Source of the DNA: B8-G4 sp033720735
GTDB lineage: Bacteria; Bacteroidota; Bacteroidia; Chitinophagales; Saprospiraceae
Direction: 5' to 3'
Length of the DNA stretch: 11,938 nucleotides
Assembly: GCA_033720735.1 (NCBI GenBank)
Contig: JAWWBX010000114.1
Location: 1 to 11,938 of the forward strand
How positions within the stretch are numbered: position 1 is the stretch's first letter; the number at the start of each line of letters is the position of its first letter. The notes below the pieces were generated by a model. The model saw only the letters and a program-made list of their open reading frames with translations. It ran no database searches and was not told the origin of the DNA. The position numbers and the translations under genes were made by a program. Shown one piece after another: positions 7,406-11,938 of this stretch.

Positions 7406-8163
7406 TCCGGGTCGAAAGCGTCTATAAGTCATTCAGGGACAATGAGGTCCTGCGCGATATCAACATCACGTTCGAGCCGGGTAAGACCAATCTGATCATT
7501 GGCCGCAGTGGCGCCGGGAAGACCGTGCTGCTCAAGATCATTGTAGGGCTTCTCTCCCCTACAAAAGGGAAGGTCTGGTACGACCAGATCGATTTCTTCG
7601 CGCTCGACAAGCGTCAGAAGCGCGCCATCAGGATGGAAGTAGGCATGCTCTTTCAGGGGTCTGCCCTGTTCGATTCGATGACCGTCGAGGAAAATATCCG
7701 TTTCCCGATGGACATGTTTACGACCAAGACGCGCAAGGAAAAGGACAAACGTGTCAACTACTGCCTGGAGCGTGTTGACCTCGAAGGAGTCAACAAGAAG
7801 TATCCATCAGAACTCAGCGGTGGGATGCAGAAGCGCGTGGGCATCGCCCGTTCGATCGTACTCAATCCGAAGTATCTGCTCTGTGATGAACCCAACTCAG
7901 GACTCGACCCCAAGACGGCCATCCTCATTGACGAGCTCATCAGCAGCATCACCAAGGAGTTTCACATGACCACCATCGTCAACACCCACGACATGAACAG
8001 CGTCATGGCCATCGGCGAGAGCATCTCCCTCCTGTACATGGGCGAGCTGGCCTGGTCGGGCAACAATGAAGAGGTGCTGGGAACGCAGAATGAGATCCTG
8101 CGCGACTTTGTATTTGCCTCACCCTTCCTGCAGAAGGTGCGGGACTTCCACTTTGACAGTTAG
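7402..8163 (+). CDS. mlaF: MlaF-family ABC transporter ATP-binding protein
   Basis: Cytoplasmic ATPase powering the adjacent MlaE permease, 253 residues. All nucleotide-binding motifs are intact: Walker A GRSGAGKT (34-41), Q-loop Gln85 in LFQGSALFDSMTV, signature LSGGMQKR (138-145), Walker B YLLCDEP (158-164, Asp162/Glu163), D-loop SGLD, and switch His196 in NTHD. The FQGSALFDSMTV segment is typical of MlaF/Ttg2A-type ATPases. Its ATG overlaps the permease TGA (ATGA at 7402-7405), indicating translational coupling. The next recognisable gene is 757 nt away and unrelated, so the operon ends here. No terminator directly follows the stop; the first strong one is near 8620-8658. Confidence 0.93.
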   Translation: MIRVESVYKSFRDNEVLRDINITFEPGKTNLIIGRSGAGKTVLLKIIVGLLSPTKGKVWYDQIDFFALDKRQKRAIRMEVGMLFQGSALFDSMTVEENIRFPMDMFTTKTRKEKDKRVNYCLERVDLEGVNKKYPSELSGGMQKRVGIARSIVLNPKYLLCDEPNSGLDPKTAILIDELISSITKEFHMTTIVNTHDMNSVMAIGESISLLYMGELAWSGNNEEVLGTQNEILRDFVFASPFLQKVRDFHFDS

Positions 8164-8168
8164 GGATC

Positions 8169-8299
8169 GTTGATTGCTGATTGTTGATTGCTGATTGGAA
8201 CGATCAGTGAAAGTTGATCATAACCGATCACGTACAGCATCATATCATAATGATCAGCGTACCATGACCGGAGATTGTTGATTGCTAATTGTTGATTGC
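8169..8299. repeat. Two clusters of a GATTGYT heptad-like repeat
   Basis: GTTGATTGCTGATTG-type repeats run from 8169 to 8197 (period 7, alternating GATTGCT and GATTGTT) and recur from 8273 to 8299. The 19-mer GATTGTTGATTGCTGATTG at 8179 matches 8273-8291 with a single change. Between them are TGATCA-rich imperfect palindromes, including GTAC...GTAC arms at 8232-8261. No open frame here looks coding. These are probably intergenic low-complexity repeats. Confidence 0.6.
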
Positions 8300-8338
8300 A
8301 CTGGCAGGTCATGCTAATGATGGTCCCCCAGAAGGCTT

Positions 8339-8380
8339 TCACGCAAAGAGCGCAAAGGAGACGCAAAGGAGATGCAAAGA
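8339..8380. repeat. Four-copy GCAAAG short tandem repeat
   Basis: GCAAAG occurs at 8343, 8352, 8363 and 8374, mostly as ACGCAAAGGAG units with spacings of 9, 11 and 11 bases. Related 'CGCAAAG' tandem arrays are, from general knowledge, frequent in intergenic DNA of several bacterial phyla. It does not code for a recognisable protein. Confidence 0.6.
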
Positions 8381-8410
8381 TCGCGGAGATCCTACATCTA
8401 TCAGGCAACT

Positions 8411-8437
8411 CCCCCGCGCCCCCGTCCCCTCAAGGGG
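8411..8437. repeat. GC-rich intergenic palindrome
   Basis: A C-rich stretch is followed by CCCC (8426-8429), loop TCAA and GGGG (8434-8437). It resembles the CCCCTCAAGGGG-type spacer repeats common in high-GC Bacteroidota. No T run follows on either strand, so it is not called a terminator. Confidence 0.4.
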
Positions 8438-8550
8438 CGCCCACCCGCACACCATTACAGGGGCAGTCGCTCGACCAGTTCGAAAGAAAGGGTCACATCT
8501 AACCGCGCTACTCACCAGTTCATATCGGATCATCCTCAACATCGCATCCG

Positions 8551-8606
8551 CGCAGCACCACTTCGTATGGCTGCGGGGCAAGCATAGGGGATCAGTATCC
8601 GATCCC
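8551..8606 (+). other. Two consecutive hairpins preceding a terminator (candidate small RNA)
   Basis: CGCAGC (8551-8556) pairs with GCTGCG (8570-8575), enclosing a CTTCG segment. GGGATC (8588-8593) pairs with GATCCC (8601-8606) around a 7-base loop. With the terminator that follows at 8620-8658 they form three hairpins in a row, the outline of a structured small RNA or a long 3' UTR. I recognise no known RNA family (no SRP, tmRNA or RNase P core) and no promoter consensus upstream. Confidence 0.3.
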
Positions 8607-8619
8607 TACCCCCTAAAAG

Positions 8620-8658
8620 CGAAAAGCCTGAATACACTTTCGTATTCAGGCATTTTCG
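8620..8658. terminator. Strong hairpin terminator, probably bidirectional
   Basis: GCCTGAATAC (8626-8635), loop ACTTTC, and GTATTCAGGC (8642-8651) form a perfect 10-bp stem. CGAAAA (8620-8625) and TTTTCG (8653-8658) extend it past a single bulged A, giving A and T tracts on either side, so it can act on both strands. On the plus strand it would end the mlaEF transcript about 450 nt after the stop, or a small RNA. On the minus strand no gene needs it. Confidence 0.75.
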
Positions 8659-8886
8659 ACTAAGGTCTCAAAATAAGAAAACTACATCTTGAACCGCGTA
8701 GTGCGGTGTATCTCTTTCAGTTACATATGCACATTTCGCGCAATTATGTTGAAAACGTACAGATTGCGGAAAAAGTTTATATGTCCGTGATTTTTGTCAG
8801 GAGGCGGGACCGTTGTCTACCGCTTTTGGGATCATTGTCCTTCAAAAATGCAGAATTTCAGCAAGACTTCAAAGGTCTGGAGTAGG

Positions 8887-8919
8887 AGACTTCAAAACTC
8901 TTCAGGACTTTTGAAGTCT
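8887..8919. repeat. AGACTTCAAAAGTC palindromic repeat, upstream copy
   Basis: AGACTTCAAAACTC (8887-8900) and GACTTTTGAAGTCT (8906-8919) are inverted with 13 of 14 positions pairing, loop TTCAG. A further degenerate half copy, AGACTTCAAAGGTCT, lies at 8864-8878. The stem ends one base before the ATG at 8921, so in mRNA it would occupy the normal ribosome-binding position of the methyltransferase gene. Confidence 0.8.
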
Positions 8920-8920
8920 G

Positions 8921-9532
8921 ATGAACCCGGAATTCTGGAACGCACGCTACGCCGCTGCCGACTACGCGTATGGCCGCGCTCCCAATGTCTTTTTCGCTGA
9001 ATGGATGGCTGACCGAACTCCCGGCATGTTGTTGCTACCATGCGATGGAGAAGGCCGGAATGCGGTGTATGCTGCCAGACTTGGCTGGCAAGTCCGCGCG
9101 GCTGACTTTTCATCTGCCGGCCGGAAGAAAGCTCTGACACTGGCTGCGGAGGCTGGGGTGGACATCGACTTTGTGGTCGAAGATGTTCTGACGGCATCCT
9201 GGCCCAAGGATCATTTTGACATGATCGCGCTGTGCTTTGCACATTTCCCGGAGGATGAGCGACGCATACTGCATCACAAATGTGTGGCATCACTCAAACC
9301 CGGTGGACACCTCGTCCTTGAGGCGTTCAGCAAGGAACAGATCGGCAATATCTCGGGTGGCCCGCGCAAGGAGCCCATCCTGTACGATCCGGCCGACCTG
9401 GCTGATGACTTCTCGGCCCTTGACATCGAGCTACTCACGACCGCGGATGTCCAGCTCGACGAAGGCATCTACCATCAAGGGCTGGCTTCGGTGGTCCGGT
9501 TGGTTGGTAAGAAGAGACTTCAAAAGTCTTGA
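8921..9532 (+). CDS. Class I SAM-dependent methyltransferase (TehB/thiopurine-like)
   Basis: Small cytoplasmic methyltransferase, 203 residues. The N-terminus FWNARYAAADYAYGRAPNVF (5-24) is the typical opening of TehB-like/methyltransferase-domain 25 enzymes. The SAM-binding glycine loop is LLLPCDGEGRNAVYAARLG (37-55), with acidic Asp62 at the end of the next strand, VEDVL (86-90) as the adenine-side motif, FDMIALCFAHFP (99-110) as motif IV, and LKPGGHLVLEAF (125-136). ATG 8921 is the first start after an in-frame TGA at 8912 and matches the family start. No Shine-Dalgarno site is visible, because a palindromic repeat occupies that place. The C-terminal residues RLQKS and the stop codon are written by a second copy of the repeat, so the tail is probably not part of the ancestral protein. 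Substrate unknown; tellurite, thiol or small-molecule methylation would be guesses. Confidence 0.85.
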   Translation: MNPEFWNARYAAADYAYGRAPNVFFAEWMADRTPGMLLLPCDGEGRNAVYAARLGWQVRAADFSSAGRKKALTLAAEAGVDIDFVVEDVLTASWPKDHFDMIALCFAHFPEDERRILHHKCVASLKPGGHLVLEAFSKEQIGNISGGPRKEPILYDPADLADDFSALDIELLTTADVQLDEGIYHQGLASVVRLVGKKRLQKS

Positions 9533-9546
9533 GACTTTTGAAGTCT
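9515..9546. repeat. AGACTTCAAAAGTC palindromic repeat, downstream copy
   Basis: AGACTTCAAAAGTC (9515-9528) and GACTTTTGAAGTCT (9533-9546) form a perfect 14-bp stem with loop TTGA, whose TGA is the methyltransferase stop codon. Each arm extended by one base is itself a dyad (AGACTT-CAA-AAGTCT). This is the same unit as at 8887-8919, giving a REPIN-like arrangement on both sides of the gene. It may also help end transcription, though no long T run follows. Confidence 0.85.
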
Positions 9547-9558
9547 TAAGTATCTTTG
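9529..9558 (+). promoter_or_regulatory. Bacteroidota-type promoter (TTG-N19-TATCTTTG)
   Basis: TATCTTTG at 9551-9558 is an exact match to the Bacteroidota -7 consensus TAnnTTTG, and TTG at 9529-9531 lies 19 bases upstream, the usual distance for the -33 element. Transcription would start near 9565 and read rightward through the REP-like region to tRNA-Leu, giving a leader of about 250 nt. The -33 TTG falls in the loop of the preceding palindrome. Confidence 0.55.
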
Positions 9559-9563
9559 CCGGC

Positions 9564-9603
9564 CCGCCGAGAAGTTGGCAATAGGCAGTTCGCGAGTGGC
9601 AAT
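9564..9603. repeat. Degenerate GGCAnT/GTTGGC intergenic repeat
   Basis: GTTGGCAATAGGCAGTTCGC is followed by GAGTGGCAATGC; GGCAAT-like words recur at about 14-base intervals. It looks like a decayed low-complexity spacer repeat similar in style to the GATTGYT array. No coding signal is seen. Confidence 0.3.
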
Positions 9604-9620
9604 GCATGAGTGATAGAAGA

Positions 9621-9651
9621 CATCCGATTACGCAAAACGCTACGTCGGATG
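9621..9651. repeat. REP-like hairpin A
   Basis: CATCCGA (9621-9627) pairs with TCGGATG (9645-9651) around TTACGCAAAACGCTACG. Its inside shares the pattern TACGCAAA-n-GCTnCGTCGGA with hairpin B at 9688-9713, so the two are diverged copies of one element. Confidence 0.6.
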
Positions 9652-9669
9652 CGTCGGCGGACTCTCATA

Positions 9670-9725
9670 CCCACCTTCGCCAAGGCTTCCGACTACGCAA
9701 ATGCTTCGTCGGACGGATCGGTGGG
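9670..9725. repeat. REP-like structure B (nested hairpins)
   Basis: CCCACC (9670-9675) pairs with GGTGGG (9720-9725), enclosing two smaller hairpins: CCTT-CGCC-AAGG (9674-9685, sharing two bases with the outer arm) and TCCGAC/GTCGGA (9688-9693 with 9708-9713). This is the layout of a folded repetitive extragenic element. Similar CGCCAAGG...GTCGGA spacers are, to my recollection, common in Saprospiria-like genomes. Confidence 0.55.
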
Positions 9726-9817
9726 CAGGCACACAAGGTAGAAGGCCTTGCGAATGAAATAGAAATGAAAACCACGCAGACTGCAGGACTGCCTACCGGC
9801 GACTGTGGACTGACCAC

Positions 9818-9903
9818 GCCCAGGTGGTGGAATTGGTAGACACGCCAGGTTGAGGGCCTGGTGCTCTTTTTTGAGCGTGCTGGTTCGAGTCCAGTTCTGG
9901 GCA
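9818..9903 (+). tRNA. tRNA-Leu (anticodon GAG)
   Basis: Complete class II tRNA of 86 nt. The acceptor GCCCAGG (9818-9824) pairs with TCTGGGC (9896-9902) with one G-T pair, and the discriminator is A9903. The anticodon stem is CCAGG/CCTGG (9845-9849, 9857-9861) with loop TTGAGGG, giving GAG at 9852-9854 and reading CUC/CUU. The long variable arm, GCTC with GAGC around T6, identifies Leu. The T-arm is GCTGG-TTCGAGT-CCAGT. CCA is not encoded (CTG follows the discriminator). The last 16 bases plus two more recur at 10012-10029. Confidence 0.95.
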
Positions 9904-9905
9904 CT
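9888..9905 (+). repeat. tRNA 3'-end repeat, copy 1 (within tRNA-Leu)
   Basis: AGTCCAGTTCTGGGCACT, covering the T-arm 3' side, the acceptor 3' strand, the discriminator and two flanking bases. It is identical to 10012-10029 and 124 bases upstream of it; flanking bases differ. tRNA 3' ends are classic integration sites, so this could be an att-like core. Confidence 0.8.
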
Positions 9906-9943
9906 GAGAGACCTTTGGTTAACACCCGGGGTCTTTCTTTTTA
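9906..9943 (+). terminator. Rho-independent terminator after tRNA-Leu
   Basis: GAGAGACC (9906-9913) pairs with GGTCTTTC (9930-9937) with one G-T pair, followed by TTTTTA (9938-9943). It begins directly after the tRNA-end repeat and should end the tRNA transcript. Confidence 0.7.
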
Positions 9944-9963
9944 TCTGTAATCGGGAAAGGAAA

Positions 9964-10020
9964 AACTGGACGAGAAGCTTGTCCCGACCGTAGTGCAACG
10001 GAGCGTCGGGAAGTCCAGTT
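9964..10020. repeat. Inverted-repeat element joined to the duplicated tRNA end
   Basis: AACTGGAC (9964-9971) is the exact inverse of GTCCAGTT (10013-10020), and inside it CCCGAC (9983-9988) is the inverse of GTCGGG (10005-10010). The whole piece can fold into one long interrupted hairpin whose right arm is the duplicated tRNA 3' end. A decayed relative of the inner part lies at 10126-10169. Confidence 0.65.
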
Positions 10021-10029
10021 CTGGGCACT
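10012..10029 (+). repeat. tRNA 3'-end repeat, copy 2
   Basis: An exact 18-base copy of 9888-9905 without the rest of the tRNA. It sits at the right end of the inverted-repeat element, before a second strong terminator, consistent with a target-site-like duplication or a displaced tRNA end. Confidence 0.8.
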
Positions 10030-10035
10030 TTATAG

Positions 10036-10067
10036 AAAGGGATGGCATCTGCGCCGTCCCTTTTTTT
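10036..10067 (+). terminator. Strong Rho-independent terminator
   Basis: AAAGGGATGGC (10036-10046) pairs with GCCGTCCCTTT (10053-10063) with one T-G pair, loop ATCTGC, followed by a seven-T run (10061-10067, overlapping the arm). It may be the original tRNA-Leu terminator, pushed away by insertion of the 124-base segment. On the minus strand no T run follows, so it does not serve the tail-fibre gene's opposite direction. Confidence 0.8.
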
Positions 10068-10125
10068 ATGGCCAGAGTTGAACGAGAATTGTCCTGCTAG
10101 TGCACTGAGTTGAAGGAATTCTATA

Positions 10126-10169
10126 CTGACCGATTGTAGTGAGCATCATTAGAGCGTCGGGGAGTCCTG
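10126..10169. repeat. Decayed second copy of the GACCG...GAGCGTCGGG spacer element
   Basis: CTGACCG, then TAGTG, then AGAGCGTCGGGGAGTCCTG repeats, in the same order, the words found at 9983-10018 (CCGACCG, TAGTG, GGAGCGTCGGGAAGTCCAG), with small insertions between. The remaining spacer between 10068 and 10217 shows no gene and no terminator for the minus-strand gene. Confidence 0.45.
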
Positions 10170-10217
10170 CACGATCTTCGCAGTCGGGCTTCTTCCCATG
10201 ACCCTTTAACGCCCTCC

Positions 10218-11882
10218 TTACCGATCGCCCCCGGCCTGTGATTGCAGGGCATGGACCTCCTCTTTCAACGCATCGATCTGCGCCTGCTGCAACCTGACAA
10301 TCTCGGTGAGCTCCTTAATGGCCTGAATGCTGATCACACCAAAGTCACCGTAGTCAACGCCATACAGGTCCTCTTGTGCATTGTAGTGCACGGCCTCGGG
10401 GAAGATCTCATTCACTTCCTGCGCGATCAATCCAATGTGCTTCGACTCGCCATCATCCTGTGTTTTGAAGTGATACATTTTCGGATCGAGCTGAGTGATT
10501 CTCTCAAGTACCGGCCCCAGATCCGTCATGTTCTTCTTCAATCTGCGATCTGACGCGCTGCTGTAGTCACCGCTGGTAGGATTGAAGGTGCCCCGCCAAT
10601 TGCCATTCTTGTACAGCTTCAGATAACCGTTTGGATCGTTGCTTATGCGCCAGTCGTCCTGGTACTCGTTTTCGAGGGTAATGCCGCCATCCCACGCGTC
10701 GGTCTGGATAATGTGCAGCTCCGAATCCGCCCCGTAGACGCCGATACCCACGGTGCCGGTCGTATGGTTTACGTACATCGTGCCATTTGCGATATCCAGA
10801 TAATCCGATTCGCCTTCGAAGATGTCCAGCATCGGCCGGTTGCCGGTGTACAGCCGGAAGCGATCCGTGGTAAACTGCAGGTAGGTGTCGTCATCGAGGG
10901 TATGGATGATCTTGTGAGAGACTTTCATATCCCCGTTGACTTCAAACTTGGCGTCGGGAGAGGTTGTTCCGATACCGACCCAGCCGTTGGCGCCACTGAC
11001 ATGCAAGGCAGAACCATTCAGATTGATATCAACATCCGTCCCGCCAATGGCAATGTTGTCCTGCCCGTTGGCATACTCCGTGATCTCGATCACCTCCTCT
11101 CCCCCAACACTGAAGGTCATTTTGTCGGTCAAAAACTGGAGGTACGTGTCGTTATCATTGGAGTGGACCAACTTGGACGTGACACCGATGCTCCCGATGA
11201 CCTCCAGGTCGTAGTTCGGAGCGCTGGTCCCGATCCCCACGTGACCGTCGTCGCGCACGTTGAACAGATTGCCAAAGGAGGAACTCCTGATCTGCAAGGC
11301 CCGGGTTGAAGATGTATTCCCGTTGCTGATGATATCCAGCGCAGCATCCGGATTGGCGTCGCCAATGCCAACGGTACCCAGCGAGCGATCGACGACGACG
11401 GTCCCTCCTGCCATGTCAATGTCACCGCCCGCGGCCTGCAGATAGAGTGTCCCTTCATCATTGTTGTTCCGGGCCTGGATCCGGTCATGGTCGACGACCA
11501 GGTGCTTCAGCAGTCTGTTTCCAAAAAGGCCGATGCCGTAGGTCGTGGTATTGACGCCATCCCCAAACACGTGCAGCGGTGCAAACGAGGCATAGTTGAA
11601 CGGGACGTTGATCCCGACATTTCCGCCGTGCGGCTGCAGGTACATGTTGAGTACGGTCCCCTGGTCGCTCCAGAACGACTGCAGGTAATTGAAATCGGCC
11701 ATCAAGTGCGCCTCGGAACGACTCCCCAGCAGGAGCAAACCGTCCGGATGATGGGCGAGTCCCGCGCTGTGCACATGCAGCACAGAATGCGGATTGTCTG
11801 TATTGATCCCGACTTTCTGAGCACACAACGGCGAGATCGCCAGAGCCAGAGTACAAAGTGCAAGAAGCGATTTCATGTCCAT
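10218..11882 (-). CDS. Secreted tail-fibre-domain protein with C-terminal S74 intramolecular chaperone domain
   Basis: With the ATG at 11882 the protein has 554 residues: a signal peptide (KSLLALCTLALAISPLCA, cleavage likely before QKVGIN), then a long beta-repeat stalk marked by VGIN/VGIG motifs at about 24, 89, 171, 215, 302 and 378. Residues ~215-267 and ~302-354 are an internal duplication (both VGIGT-S/T-xPD-like, then DDTYLQF-type segments). The C-terminus carries the S74/ICA chaperone signature SDRRLK (444-449): in phage endosialidases the matching Ser and Lys drive self-cleavage after Ser. GLIAQEV (484-490) and IQAIKELTEIVRLQQAQIDA coiled coil (about 519-548) follow. Such proteins trimerise. 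Starts at 11912 and 11876 are alternatives; 11882 follows an A-rich AGAAATAAG leader. No other phage genes are nearby, so a surface or secreted adhesin-like protein is more likely than a prophage tail. Confidence 0.88.
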   Translation of the reverse strand: MDMKSLLALCTLALAISPLCAQKVGINTDNPHSVLHVHSAGLAHHPDGLLLLGSRSEAHLMADFNYLQSFWSDQGTVLNMYLQPHGGNVGINVPFNYASFAPLHVFGDGVNTTTYGIGLFGNRLLKHLVVDHDRIQARNNNDEGTLYLQAAGGDIDMAGGTVVVDRSLGTVGIGDANPDAALDIISNGNTSSTRALQIRSSSFGNLFNVRDDGHVGIGTSAPNYDLEVIGSIGVTSKLVHSNDNDTYLQFLTDKMTFSVGGEEVIEITEYANGQDNIAIGGTDVDINLNGSALHVSGANGWVGIGTTSPDAKFEVNGDMKVSHKIIHTLDDDTYLQFTTDRFRLYTGNRPMLDIFEGESDYLDIANGTMYVNHTTGTVGIGVYGADSELHIIQTDAWDGGITLENEYQDDWRISNDPNGYLKLYKNGNWRGTFNPTSGDYSSASDRRLKKNMTDLGPVLERITQLDPKMYHFKTQDDGESKHIGLIAQEVNEIFPEAVHYNAQEDLYGVDYGDFGVISIQAIKELTEIVRLQQAQIDALKEEVHALQSQAGGDR

Positions 11883-11938
11883 CTTATTTCTGTTAGGAAA
11901 CTTGTGGGTCAAACCCCATGCGAATTTCGCCTGGCCAC

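Noticed and set aside
6848..7432. Minus-strand frame of 194 codons across mlaE
   Set aside because: Shadow of mlaE, whose family motifs are unmistakable; no start context or known motif on the minus strand.
8339..8380. GCAAAG repeats as a CRISPR array
   Set aside because: Units are only about 10 bases with no unique spacers of 25-40 bases and no cas genes nearby.
8790..8833. Possible promoter for the methyltransferase gene (TTTTTG ... TACCGCTTTTG)
   Set aside because: The second element has two extra bases compared with TAnnTTTG, so it does not meet the consensus.
8721..8920. Small frames upstream of the methyltransferase (for example from 8794)
   Set aside because: They overlap the repeat and the real gene in another frame and show no recognisable protein character.
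9693..10028. Minus-strand frame across the tRNA-Leu region
   Set aside because: It runs through the tRNA gene and its duplicated end, so its protein-like translation is an artefact.

Overview
The window looks like chromosomal DNA from a GC-rich member of the Bacteroidota, most plausibly the Saprospiria (Lewinella/Haliscomenobacter-like). The pointers are: a tail-fibre-domain protein with VGIG repeats and a C-terminal S74 chaperone domain; a Bacteroidota-type promoter (TTG, 19 bases, TATCTTTG); weak or absent Shine-Dalgarno sites at most starts; a tRNA gene without encoded CCA; and an iodotyrosine-deiodinase-like flavoprotein, a family whose best-known bacterial member is from Haliscomenobacter. 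The taxonomy is inference; no rRNA or marker gene is present.

Left part (1-6506). The C-terminal part of a multi-pass membrane protein enters from the left on the plus strand and ends at 937. It meets, tail to tail, a five-gene minus-strand operon running from 6506 down to 934: SDR oxidoreductase, Wzx/MATE-like flippase, TPST/Sulfotransfer_3-like sulfotransferase, iodotyrosine-deiodinase-like nitroreductase, and a GT-C-like membrane protein. Four of the five junction gaps are overlaps or 19 nt or less, so co-transcription is likely. The two convergent genes share the palindrome CTAG as their stop codons. The set suggests assembly, export and decoration (sulfation, perhaps dehalogenation) of a surface glycan or a tyrosine-like small molecule; that is inference.

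Middle (6507-9546). A divergent intergenic region with two dyads precedes a translationally coupled MlaE permease and MlaF ATPase pair, without an MCE/MlaD gene beside it. A 757-base non-coding stretch follows, holding short tandem-like repeats and a chain of hairpins ending in a strong terminator. Then comes a small SAM methyltransferase gene bracketed by two copies of an AGACTTCAAAAGTC palindrome, one abutting its start codon and the other containing its stop codon.

Right part (9529-11938). A consensus Bacteroidota promoter, two REP-like hairpins and tRNA-Leu(GAG) are followed by a terminator, an exact 18-base duplication of the tRNA 3' end, a second terminator and a decayed repeat. The last gene, on the minus strand, encodes a secreted 554-residue protein with an internal duplication and a C-terminal S74 intramolecular chaperone domain.
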